A DNA stretch of 17,554 bases. Origin: CAZFVY01 sp964522665. GTDB taxonomy: Bacteria > Verrucomicrobiota > Verrucomicrobiia > Limisphaerales > CAZFVY01. The stretch lies in the NCBI GenBank assembly GCA_964522665.1, contig CAZFVY010000134.1, forward strand, positions 1 through 17,554, in the 5' to 3' direction. The notes beneath the pieces were generated by a model. That model did not search any database. It was not told where the DNA came from and saw nothing but the letters and a program-made list of their open reading frames with translations. The translations under genes were made by a program, and so were the position numbers. Numbering within the stretch: the first letter of the stretch is position 1; every line of letters begins with the position of its first letter. Positions 6,883 to 13,868 of this stretch are shown piece after piece.

Positions 6883-8993
6883 AGGTCGGAAATCACCCGG
6901 GGAGGAAAGGCGGCCCGCAGGGCGTTCAACACGGCCAGAACATCAATCACTTCCTGGGTGATGGCGCCGCTCACCGGGCTTAAATGGCCGGTGGCCGCGA
7001 CGAACATGCCGATCACGCTCAGCGCCATGCCGCCGACCGCGCTTTGCAGGGCGACGCCGCGCATGCGGCGGCTGATATGCAGAAACTCATCCACTTTCTT
7101 GAGCGAGTTGTCCATGATCACGACGCCCGCGGCTTCGGCCGTCACGTCGCTGTTCTGTCCAAGGGCCAGGCCCACGGTGGCGGCCATCATGGCGGGGGCG
7201 TCATTGATGCCATCCCCCACGTAGAGGGTTTTTGCGGCGGCGGTTTCCCGCCGCACGATGGCCAGTTTCTCTTCGGGGCTTTGCTGCGCGTAGATTTCGG
7301 TGATGCCGACCTGATCCGCGAGGTAGCGCGCTTCCGATTCGCGATCGCCCGAGACCAGCAGCACGCGGGTGAACTGATGTTTCGGTCCCAAGTGGCTCAC
7401 GAAGGGGCGGCTCTCCGCGCGCGGCGCGTCGCGAAACCGGAGGGCCGCCGCGTAGCGTCCGTCGATTACCACCACGCATTCGAGTCCCCCGGCGACTGGC
7501 GCAAGCTGTTCGGCGCCGGCGAGCTTTTGTGCCGCTAGTTTGCCGCGGCTGGTAATCTGCACTTGGCGCTGGGAGACCGTTCCGCGCAGTCCCTGGCCTG
7601 GTTGCTCGCTCACCTCGGTGGCCTCGGGTAGCGGGATCCCGTCCGCGGCGGCGGCCGCTAGAATGGCGCGCGCCAGGGGATGCTTCGAGTAGCGCTCCAG
7701 ACCCGCCACGAGCGTCAGAACGTCCTTGGGCGTGAATCCAGGAGCAACCAGTTGCTCGGTCAGCTTTGGCTCGCCGTAGGTCAGGGTTCCCGTCTTGTCA
7801 AAGATCGCGGTTCGACACTCGGCGATCTGCTCGAGCACAACCGGGCTTTTAACGATGATCGCCCGGCGGGCGCAGAGGGAAATCGAGCCGATGATCGCGA
7901 TGGGGATGGCGAGCAGCAGCGGGCAGGGCGTGGCGATCACCAGCACCGAGAGGAAACGCAGTGGCGCGCCGCTCACGGCCCAAGCGACGACGGCGACCGT
8001 CAGCGCCACCGGCGTGTAAATAGCGCCCAAGCGATCCCCCAGGCGTCGCAAATGAGGCCGTTTTGCCTCCGACTCGCGCATCACCTCCATAATCTTGGCA
8101 TAGCGCGAATCCGCCGCCAGCCTCGTTGTGCGGATGGTCACCGCCGACTCTCCATTAACGGCGCCCGAAATTACCATTGAGCCGGAGGTCTTGGTGATTT
8201 GGAATGGCTCACCGGTCAGGTAGGACTCATCCATCACGCCGTGCCCTTCGATTACGACACCGTCGACCGGGCAGATGTCGTGGGGATAGATCACGAGGGT
8301 GTCACCGACGCTAACCTCATCCAGCCTCACATCCGCGATTCCTGACGCCCGTTTTCGGTGCGCGAACAAAGGCCGCCGTTTCGCCAACGCCGCCAGCACC
8401 GAAGAGGCGCTGCGCAAGGCGTAGCTCTCCAACGCTTCACCTCCCGAGAGCATCAAGACGATGATCGAGCCAGCCAGGTATTCGCCCAGCAGGATCGACG
8501 TTGCCATCGAAATGCCGCCCAACAAATCAGAACCAAACTCCCGCCTCACCAGCTTGCGCAACAGCTCTCCGAGGAGCGGCAGGCCACCCAACGCGAGCGT
8601 CGCCAGCAACGGAAACTGGTAAACGGACGGATTGGCGTGGAAACCGAATCGGAGAATCACATGCGCCACGATGGCCGCCAGGGAAAACGCCGCGATGAGC
8701 GTACTCCGCCGCCGCCACAGACGGGACAGCGAATTCCGGAACCGACCGGTCCGCGGAGCCGGATTCAGCTTTGCTTCCGCCCCCATCTGCGAGGTACTGG
8801 TGGGAGGGGCTTCTGGCATAGGCCTCAATCCAGGCGGTTCCACTTCTCGTGCGTCGGCGCTCATGTTTTGCGATAAAATCGCTGTCTCATTTCTCGCAGC
8901 CATAAGAGGAGCCGCGCAATCAGCGCCGCAATGTCCTCGACTGTTGTGCCACCGTTCATCGTGCGCAGGCGCGGGTGACGGCGCGATGGGCAT
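6879..8993 (-). CDS. Transition-metal P-type ATPase, P1B-5 motifs
   Basis: A metal-exporting P-type ATPase of 704 residues from the longest start. Motifs in order are actuator TGEP (260-263), TPCP in membrane helix 4 (355-358), phosphorylation site DKTGTLT (399-405), the P1B-specific HP pair in RYSKHPLARA (438-439), hinge GDGINDAP (593-600) and QEVID in the last membrane region (680-684). TPCP together with QExxD is, from memory of the family, the signature of subgroup P1B-5 (Nia type, linked to Ni/Fe export); copper and zinc pumps carry CPC. There is no N-terminal GxTCxxC domain and no C-terminal hemerythrin-like domain. The start is uncertain: ATGs at 8993, 8903 and 8864 all lack a clear ribosome binding site. 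Residues 1-85 are Pro/Ala-rich and not family-like, so 8864 (MSADAREVEP) is quite possible. The stop overlaps the MlaE start (ATGA). Confidence 0.9.
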   Translation of the reverse strand: MPIAPSPAPAHDERWHNSRGHCGADCAAPLMAARNETAILSQNMSADAREVEPPGLRPMPEAPPTSTSQMGAEAKLNPAPRTGRFRNSLSRLWRRRSTLIAAFSLAAIVAHVILRFGFHANPSVYQFPLLATLALGGLPLLGELLRKLVRREFGSDLLGGISMATSILLGEYLAGSIIVLMLSGGEALESYALRSASSVLAALAKRRPLFAHRKRASGIADVRLDEVSVGDTLVIYPHDICPVDGVVIEGHGVMDESYLTGEPFQITKTSGSMVISGAVNGESAVTIRTTRLAADSRYAKIMEVMRESEAKRPHLRRLGDRLGAIYTPVALTVAVVAWAVSGAPLRFLSVLVIATPCPLLLAIPIAIIGSISLCARRAIIVKSPVVLEQIAECRTAIFDKTGTLTYGEPKLTEQLVAPGFTPKDVLTLVAGLERYSKHPLARAILAAAAADGIPLPEATEVSEQPGQGLRGTVSQRQVQITSRGKLAAQKLAGAEQLAPVAGGLECVVVIDGRYAAALRFRDAPRAESRPFVSHLGPKHQFTRVLLVSGDRESEARYLADQVGITEIYAQQSPEEKLAIVRRETAAAKTLYVGDGINDAPAMMAATVGLALGQNSDVTAEAAGVVIMDNSLKKVDEFLHISRRMRGVALQSAVGGMALSVIGMFVAATGHLSPVSGAITQEVIDVLAVLNALRAAFPPRVISDL
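8870..8882. promoter_or_regulatory. Short dyad just before an alternative ATPase start
   Basis: The 13-base sequence GCGATAAAATCGC is a perfect dyad (5-bp arms, 3-base spacer). It ends five bases before the ATG at 8864, one candidate start of the P-type ATPase. If that start is used, the dyad lies in the 5' leader and could be an operator or a small RNA hairpin over the translation start. If an upstream start is used, it is just coding sequence. The arms are short, so chance is a live explanation. Confidence 0.25.
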
Positions 8994-9014
8994 AGCACCC
9001 TAGGGTTAATCATG

Positions 9015-9050
9015 GGCGATCAGTGGCCGGGGGGTGAGTCCCCCATCGCC
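9015..9050. promoter_or_regulatory. GC-rich hairpin in the divergent intergenic region
   Basis: Between the ATPase (minus) and the DUF2959 lipoprotein (plus) a G-run at 9029-9034 faces CCCCC at 9040-9044 across a five- or six-base loop (TGAGT). Outside this, GGCGAT (9015-9020) pairs with ATCGCC (9045-9050), leaving an 8-nt bulge on the left side. The structure lies about 85 bp upstream of the plus-strand ATG. It may belong to the leader of either divergent gene or to a regulator site. No convincing -10/-35 pair was found nearby on either strand. Confidence 0.35.
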
Positions 9051-9135
9051 GTGGGCCTCCCGGCGGCCTAGTGTGCCTCCTGAGACAAAACTAAAGTACC
9101 CATCCCAAGTAACGCCCATCAACCATTGATCCTCC

Positions 9136-9777
9136 ATGAAAACCAACGTCATTCCATTGTTCACCCTTATCATCGCCACCGGGTTTATCGTCGGCTGCGC
9201 CTCTCACGCCTATGAAACAGCCGCGGATACGGCGAATACGCTGAAGCAGTCCTCGGATCTCATCGCGAAAGCGAACACGCTCATCGATGTATCAATGACC
9301 AAGTTGAACGACTTGGTCTCCAACCCGAACCTCGATCTGCGCGAACAGTTCAAAGCGTTTTCCGCTTCCGTCACTGATCTGGGCGCGGCGGCCAAGGATG
9401 TGGATGGTAAAGCCGAGCAAATGAAGTCCCAAGGCGGGGCCTACTTCGCCAAGTGGGACCAGGAAATGGCGACGATCCAGAACGAGGACATTCGCAATCG
9501 CAGCGAAACCCGCAAAAGTGAAGTCGAAAAGAAGTTCGGCCGCATCAGCCAGAGCTACGTCGAAGCCAAGATGGCATTTCAGCCGTTCATCTCCGACCTG
9601 CGCGACGTGCAGAAGTTTCTCGGAGCCGACTTGACCGTCGGCGGTTTGGCATCGATCAAGGAATTTGCCACGAAGGCGACCCAGGATGCGTCGCAGTTGA
9701 AGGAACCGCTTTCCAAGTTGTCCGATGAATTCAAAGACCTGGGCCTCTCGATTTCGCCCACCGCCCAGGCCAAGTAA
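9136..9777 (+). CDS. DUF2959-family lipoprotein
   Basis: The only confident plus-strand gene: 213 residues with a lipoprotein signal peptide (MKTNVIPLFTLIIATGF, lipobox IVGC, Cys21). The mature part is almost all helix with heptad character (TLKQSSDLIAKANTLIDVSM; KAEQMKSQGGAYFAKWDQEM; RNRSETRKSEVEKKFGRISQ). The arrangement FAKWDQEM...IRNRSETRKSEVEKKF...YVEAKMAFQPFISDLRDVQKFLGADLT...ASIKEFATKATQD matches my memory of the DUF2959 (PF11172) family. These are coiled-coil envelope lipoproteins of unknown function, sometimes mislabelled as DNA repair ATPases. No nucleotide-binding motif is present. It is divergent from the metal ATPase, 142 bp apart from the longest ATPase start. No good ribosome binding site precedes the ATG. 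The family call is from memory and moderately sure. Confidence 0.8.
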   Translation: MKTNVIPLFTLIIATGFIVGCASHAYETAADTANTLKQSSDLIAKANTLIDVSMTKLNDLVSNPNLDLREQFKAFSASVTDLGAAAKDVDGKAEQMKSQGGAYFAKWDQEMATIQNEDIRNRSETRKSEVEKKFGRISQSYVEAKMAFQPFISDLRDVQKFLGADLTVGGLASIKEFATKATQDASQLKEPLSKLSDEFKDLGLSISPTAQAK

Positions 9778-9778
9778 T

Positions 9779-9881
9779 GATACTCCGGTATTCCTCGGGA
9801 TCGATACCCACGCCGTTGCTGGTGACCGGTGGCCCGCGCCTTCATGCGCGTGCCACCGACATCGACGACCAGAGTTTTCAT
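9779..9881 (-). pseudogene. N-terminal remnant of a ROK/polyphosphate glucokinase
   Basis: A minus-strand ATG at 9881 opens with MKTLVVDVGGTRMKARATGH. This matches the start of ROK-type polyphosphate glucokinases, which run ' VLVIDVGGTHVKxLATG' and whose DxGGT loop binds phosphate. After about 20 residues the frame (QQRRGYRSRGIPEY) loses family character and enters the antisense of the lipoprotein gene. About 230 residues of a normal kinase are therefore missing, with no catalytic Asp region in the window. The enzyme would make glucose-6-phosphate from glucose, feeding zwf and gnd found upstream on the same strand, which fits the context. I read it as a decayed gene truncated by a deletion or rearrangement. 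Confidence 0.55.
9827..9858 (+). terminator. Strong hairpin 50 bp after the lipoprotein stop
   Basis: CGGTGGC (9827-9833) and CGCGC (9835-9839) pair with GCGCG (9846-9850) and GCCACCG (9852-9858) around the loop CTTCAT, with one C/T mismatch. That is a 12-bp stem interrupted once. It lies 50 bp downstream of the plus-strand lipoprotein stop and may end its transcript. The U-run of a textbook intrinsic terminator is missing; only GAGTTTT follows after a 14-base gap. It overlaps the glucokinase remnant on the other strand, so part of the symmetry could derive from that coding sequence. Confidence 0.4.
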
Positions 9882-9994
9882 GCGATTGTTGTTGCCCCGT
9901 GTTCAGCGAACATTTCCAAAGCGCGTCGACCGTTGCGGACCTTGCTTTGAAGCGCCGCCCCGGCCATCAGGTCCAAGTTGAAGGAAACGCTCAT
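9878..9994 (-). other. Short 38-codon frame overlapping the glucokinase remnant start
   Basis: A minus-strand frame from ATG 9994 reads MSVSFNLDLMAGAALQSKVR and ends ...MFAEHGATTIA. Its stop overlaps the remnant's start as ATGA, the spacing seen for real gene pairs. The frame stays open upstream of the ATG to a stop at 10076-10078. It could be the 3' end of a gene lost with the glucokinase, or chance. No family was recognised. Confidence 0.25.
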
Positions 9995-10029
9995 GGTACT
10001 CCGCGAGCGGTCGTCCGTAACTTTACGCA

Positions 10030-10243
10030 AATATGAATCGACTCGAAGTCCAGGCTCGCGCGGATAGAGTCTGGACTATCTGACTCTCAGGAATTTCTCC
10101 GCCTTCGTTTTCCCATCGTTCAATTGCCCCGGATTCCAAAGGATTTAAGGAGCCGACTGGTCCGCAGGACACCGGTTCTAACAGCTCGTGAGCGGTGCGA
10201 TTCCGCACGCCACTGACCGCCTGTTCCGAGCGGTTGGCTGGAT
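10030..10243. other. Gene-poor stretch with several small inverted repeats
   Basis: This stretch follows the alcohol dehydrogenase stop and holds no convincing gene. It contains AGTCCAG/CTGGACT arms (about 10047-10078), GTGCG-ATTC-CGCAC (10195-10208), an outer AACAG/CTGTT pair (10180-10184 and 10221-10225) and a GCTCG/CGAGC pair (10184-10188 and 10227-10231). On the minus strand the 10195-10208 hairpin comes 36 bp after the adh stop and could form part of a transcript end, but no U-run follows. A possible frame of 74 codons here has no protein-like pattern. Confidence 0.35.
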
Positions 10244-11227
10244 TCATGGCACGAGAACCGCGGCGCCTTCGAACCGTCCAGCGCGGAGATCAGAGAGCGC
10301 TTGATTGGCTCGGCTGAGCGGGTAGGGAGTTGTCCGGGTAACAATGCCGATTTCTGGGGCCAAGCGCAGGAAATCAATTCCGTCCTGCCGCGTGAGATTC
10401 GCGACCGACATCAGCTGGCGCTCTTCCCAAAGTAGTCGATACGGGAAGCTTGGGAGATCGCTCATATGGATGCCCGCACAAACGACGCGACCGCCTTTGC
10501 GGACCGCCCTTAGCGCCAGGGGCACGAGAGCTCCAACGGTCGCGAAAATGATCGCAGCATCAAGCGGCTCTGGCGGTATTTCCTCGGATCCGCCGGCCCA
10601 AATCGCACCGAGGCCCAGCGCGAAGCTCTGCGTGGCGACGTCTCCCGGGCGCGTGAAGGCAAAAACTGAGCGCCCCTGCCATTTCGCAACTTGCGCCACG
10701 ATATGCGCCGCGGCGCCAAAACCGTAAAGCCCGAGCTTTTTTCCGTCGCCCGAGATCCCGAGCGACCGCCAACCGATCAGACCCGCGCAGAGTAACGGGG
10801 CCAACGACACGTCGCTGCCCACCTCGCCGAGCGGGAACGCGAAGCGCGCATCGACAATCGTTTCCGTCGCAAAACCTCCATCGCGAGTGTAACCAGTGAA
10901 GCTGGGGTGATCGCAGAGGTTTTCGTGGCCGCCAAGGCAGAAAGAACAGACCCCACAGGTATGGCCAAGCCATGGAATGCCGACGCGTTCGCCCAAGCTT
11001 AGCCCCTCAACACCAGCTCCGGCCGCGACGATCCGGCCGACGATCTCATGGCCCGGGATGATTGGCGTCTTCGGATCGGGCAACTCGCCGTCAACAACAT
11101 GGAGGTCGGTGCGGCAGACGCCGCAGGCGGCCACCTTTACGCGGACTTCGTCCCGTCCCGGTTCCCGATCGTCGAGTTCTTCCCATTCAAGAGCAGCGCG
11201 AAGTTTATTCAGCACCATGGCGTTCAT
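10244..11227 (-). CDS. adhA: Zinc-dependent alcohol dehydrogenase (first of two)
   Basis: A 327-residue medium-chain dehydrogenase that would interconvert alcohols and aldehydes with NAD(P)(H) in the cytoplasm. Catalytic zinc ligands are visible as Cys38 (CGVCRTD) and His60-Glu61 (PGHEIVG). The structural zinc site has four cysteines at 91, 94, 97 and 105 (CGVCSFCLGGHENLC). The Rossmann motif is GLYGFGAAAHI, with Ala in place of the third Gly of GxGxxG, as in the 'zinc-dependent alcohol dehydrogenase family' of about 330 residues. The start MNAMVLNKLRAALEW at 11227 fits the family. It lies 78 bp after the Nnr gene stop on the same strand. Substrate is not readable; the symbol is a family-level name. 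Confidence 0.88.
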   Translation of the reverse strand: MNAMVLNKLRAALEWEELDDREPGRDEVRVKVAACGVCRTDLHVVDGELPDPKTPIIPGHEIVGRIVAAGAGVEGLSLGERVGIPWLGHTCGVCSFCLGGHENLCDHPSFTGYTRDGGFATETIVDARFAFPLGEVGSDVSLAPLLCAGLIGWRSLGISGDGKKLGLYGFGAAAHIVAQVAKWQGRSVFAFTRPGDVATQSFALGLGAIWAGGSEEIPPEPLDAAIIFATVGALVPLALRAVRKGGRVVCAGIHMSDLPSFPYRLLWEERQLMSVANLTRQDGIDFLRLAPEIGIVTRTTPYPLSRANQALSDLRAGRFEGAAVLVP

Positions 11228-11305
11228 AACATCCTTCGGTTCCGCCGGATACCCGCGGACGATGAAAAACCGAAATGCACCGAAACCAGTCGGCAGCCTA
11301 TGAAT

Positions 11306-12775
11306 TCAGTTGCGGCCATAGAGTCGTCGAAATACACACGGCAATAGATCCGACAAATCCTCGGCAATGAGGCCAGGCCCGAACTCGGCGGCTGCCGCGC
11401 CATGCAGCCAGGTCGCCGCAGCAGCGGCAAGGAAAGGTTCCATGCCTTGCGCGAGGAGACCGAGCAGGATGCCGCCCAGGACGTCACCCGAACCCGCAGT
11501 CGCCAAGGTCGGTGGCGCGTTGGCGTTGATGATCGCGCGACCGTCCGGGGCCACGATCACGGTATCAGGGCCTTTCAAGACAATAATCGCGCCGCTGCGG
11601 CGGGCAGCGCGGCGCGCGCGTGTGAGTTTGTCGCCGTCTGGATCGAATAGGCATCGAAACTCACCGTCATGCGGCGTCAAAACACATGGTCCGACGATCG
11701 CCCGATCCAGCGCCGCAGGCTCCTCTTGAAAGGATGTGATCGCGTCTGCGTCGAGCAATGTCGGTCGACCGGTCTTCAGCATGGCGAGCGCCCGAGCGCG
11801 GGTCTCCTCGCCCACTCCGGCGCCAGGCCCGATTAGAAACGCGGACAAGCGAGGGTCGTCGAGCACGTGGCTAAACTCTTCTGACGCCTCGAGGGGTCTG
11901 ACCATGATGCTGGTGAGCGTCGCCGCGTAGATGGGAAAAGCGATCCAGTTTACCGCGACGGTCGTCAGTCCGGCGCCGGCGCGGGCCGCCGCGCGGGCCG
12001 CCATCCGACTGGCCCCGGTTACGGGATAGCCTCCCGAGATCAGCGCGTGGCCGCGCGAGTACTTGTTGCCCTCGTCATGCGGCTTGGGCAGTTCTGAAAA
12101 CCACAGTCCCGGATCATTCTCAAAGGTGTCTGGGACAATCTGTTCCAGCACGGATGGCGAAATGCCGATATCAGCGACGACGATTTCACCGCAGAGCAAC
12201 CTGCCGGGCAGCAACAGGTGACCTGGTTTCTTCCGAAAAAAGCTGACCGTTAATATTGCTTCAACAGCCCCCAGATTCTCGCCCGTGTCGCCCATCAATC
12301 CACTCGGAACATCTACGGCAACGAGGGGCAGTCCCCGGAGACCGGCGGCCGCCAAGGTTTCCGCCGCGCAACCCTCGAGGGGTCGGCTGAGCCCCGCCCC
12401 GAAGATCGCATCCACCACTAGTTCCATGCCGTCGAGCACCGCGGGCGCCATCGGCTCCACAGCAATGCGCCACAACTCAGCGTGGTGGCGTGCCGGTCCT
12501 TCCAGGCGATCGCGTGGGCCAAGCAGGCCGATGCGAACTGGCCAGCCATGTTCGGCCAGCGTCCGGGCGACGACGAAGCCATCGCCTCCGTTGTTGCCGG
12601 GTCCACACAGAACACCGACAGGACGTATAGCCCAGCGCCGCTCAATCTCACGCGCCACCGCTTTGCCCGCGTTCTCCATCAACTCGACGGCTGGGACGCC
12701 GGAGGCTACCGTCAAACGATCGGCTTCGCCCATCCGGCGTACATCGAGCAAAGCTGTTTGGAAATTCATCGCCAT
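11306..12775 (-). CDS. nnr: Bifunctional NAD(P)H-hydrate epimerase/dehydratase (Nnr)
   Basis: This enzyme repairs NADHX and NADPHX, hydrated and useless forms of the cofactors produced by heat, acid or GAPDH side reaction. The N-terminal YjeF domain (about 1-215, from MAMNFQTALLDVRRMGEADR) is the epimerase and shows GPGNNGGDG (58-66) and VDAIFGAG with Asp122. The C-terminal ribokinase-like domain (about 225-485) is the ADP/ATP-dependent dehydratase, with LTPHDGEF (366-373), VLKGPDTVIV and AGSGDVLGG (427-435) bearing the catalytic Asp431. The start is 12775, giving 489 residues. The open frame runs 92 codons further up, but that part is the antisense/shadow of the adhP 3' end and has no YjeF character. 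It sits among NAD(P)-dependent dehydrogenase genes that would profit from cofactor repair. Confidence 0.92.
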   Translation of the reverse strand: MAMNFQTALLDVRRMGEADRLTVASGVPAVELMENAGKAVAREIERRWAIRPVGVLCGPGNNGGDGFVVARTLAEHGWPVRIGLLGPRDRLEGPARHHAELWRIAVEPMAPAVLDGMELVVDAIFGAGLSRPLEGCAAETLAAAGLRGLPLVAVDVPSGLMGDTGENLGAVEAILTVSFFRKKPGHLLLPGRLLCGEIVVADIGISPSVLEQIVPDTFENDPGLWFSELPKPHDEGNKYSRGHALISGGYPVTGASRMAARAAARAGAGLTTVAVNWIAFPIYAATLTSIMVRPLEASEEFSHVLDDPRLSAFLIGPGAGVGEETRARALAMLKTGRPTLLDADAITSFQEEPAALDRAIVGPCVLTPHDGEFRCLFDPDGDKLTRARRAARRSGAIIVLKGPDTVIVAPDGRAIINANAPPTLATAGSGDVLGGILLGLLAQGMEPFLAAAAATWLHGAAAAEFGPGLIAEDLSDLLPCVFRRLYGRN

Positions 12776-12824
12776 ACCTGTTCGCGTTCCAATAGGAGGG
12801 GCGGAGTAGTCAGCGTTGTCGGCT

Positions 12825-13865
12825 TCAACCGCCGGTGAACTCGAGGACCACGCGTGAGGCCACCTTTCCAAGCTCGAGTCGTTCCAAGACCTGGTTGATC
12901 GCCGACAGGGGTTGCAACTCGAAATCGGCCTTGACCTTGCCGTCGGCCGCGAAGGCGAGCGCCTCGGCCATGTCCCGCCGGGTGCCGACGAGCGAACCGC
13001 GGATGGTAATGCAGTTCGCGACCACCTCGAAAAGTGGCGTCGGGAATTCACCGGGCGGCAGCCCGATCAGAACGCAAGTTCCGCGCTTGCGCGTCATGCC
13101 AACGCCTTGTTTGAAGGCGTCGAGCGAGGGCGCGGTGATCACGACGCCATGCGCCCCGCCACCAGTCCCCTTCTTCACCGCGGCCGCCGGGTCGCCGGCC
13201 TTGGCGTTGACCACGAGCTCGGCGCCGAGGCGCTGCGCATGGGCAAGCTTGTCGTCATCAACATCAATCGCACAGACGTGGAGTCCCATGGCCTTGGCAT
13301 ATTGAATCGCCAAATGTCCCAGCCCACCGACGCCCGAGATGGCGATCCATTCGCCAGGCCTCGCTTCGGTCACCTTGATCCCCTTATAGGTTGTGATTCC
13401 GGCGCAGATAATCGGCGCCGCCTCGGCGGCCTTGAGGCCGGACGGCACGTGGGCGACGTAATTAGGATCGGCCAGGACGTACTCGGCGAAACCACCGTTC
13501 TTGGTATAGCCGCCGTACTCCGCCTGGGCGCACACGGTTTCCCAAGCTGACAGGCAATACTCGCAATGGCCGCACGCCGAGTAAAGCCACGGCACCCCAA
13601 CACGGTCGCCTTCCTTCACCGCCGTCACGCCTGAACCGACGGCGGCGACTTGCCCGATTGCTTCATGGCCGGGAATGAACGGGAGGCTCGGCTTCAGCGG
13701 CCAGTCGCCATGCGCCGCGTGCAAATCCGTGTGGCAGACGCCGCAGGCCTCGGTCTTGACCAGTATCTGACCCGGCCCCGGCGTGGGAATAGCCCATTCC
13801 TCAAGGGACAAAGGCTTCCCGAACTGCGTCACCGCCGCCACTTTCATCTTCAGTCTCATGGGCAT
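12825..13865 (-). CDS. adhP: Zinc-dependent alcohol dehydrogenase, AdhP type
   Basis: A 346-residue (or 340 from the inner start) cytoplasmic alcohol dehydrogenase. From the first ATG, catalytic zinc ligands are Cys44 (CGVCHTD) and His67-Glu68 (GHEAIG). Structural zinc cysteines are 98, 101, 104 and 112 (CGHCEYCLSAWETVC). The Rossmann fold shows GVGGLGHLAIQYAKAMGLHV, followed by CAIDVDDDKL with Asp positions expected for NAD. The pattern YGGYTKNGGFAEYV is typical of AdhP, the ethanol-active family. Possible starts are 13865 (MPMRLKMKV) and 13847 (MKVAAVTQF); the second begins where family members do, but neither has a clear ribosome binding site. It begins 3 bp after the aldehyde dehydrogenase stop, so the alcohol and aldehyde enzymes are probably co-transcribed. 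Confidence 0.92.
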   Translation of the reverse strand: MPMRLKMKVAAVTQFGKPLSLEEWAIPTPGPGQILVKTEACGVCHTDLHAAHGDWPLKPSLPFIPGHEAIGQVAAVGSGVTAVKEGDRVGVPWLYSACGHCEYCLSAWETVCAQAEYGGYTKNGGFAEYVLADPNYVAHVPSGLKAAEAAPIICAGITTYKGIKVTEARPGEWIAISGVGGLGHLAIQYAKAMGLHVCAIDVDDDKLAHAQRLGAELVVNAKAGDPAAAVKKGTGGGAHGVVITAPSLDAFKQGVGMTRKRGTCVLIGLPPGEFPTPLFEVVANCITIRGSLVGTRRDMAEALAFAADGKVKADFELQPLSAINQVLERLELGKVASRVVLEFTGG

Positions 13866-13868
13866 ACA

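Noticed and set aside
10023..10247. A 74-codon minus-strand frame after adhA.
   Set aside because: No protein-like pattern, it overlaps the adhA 3' end and small dyads explain the local structure better.
12776..13051. The Nnr frame extends 92 codons upstream, suggesting a fused N-terminal domain.
   Set aside because: The extension is Arg/Ser-rich, lies over the adhP 3' end in another frame and has no domain character.
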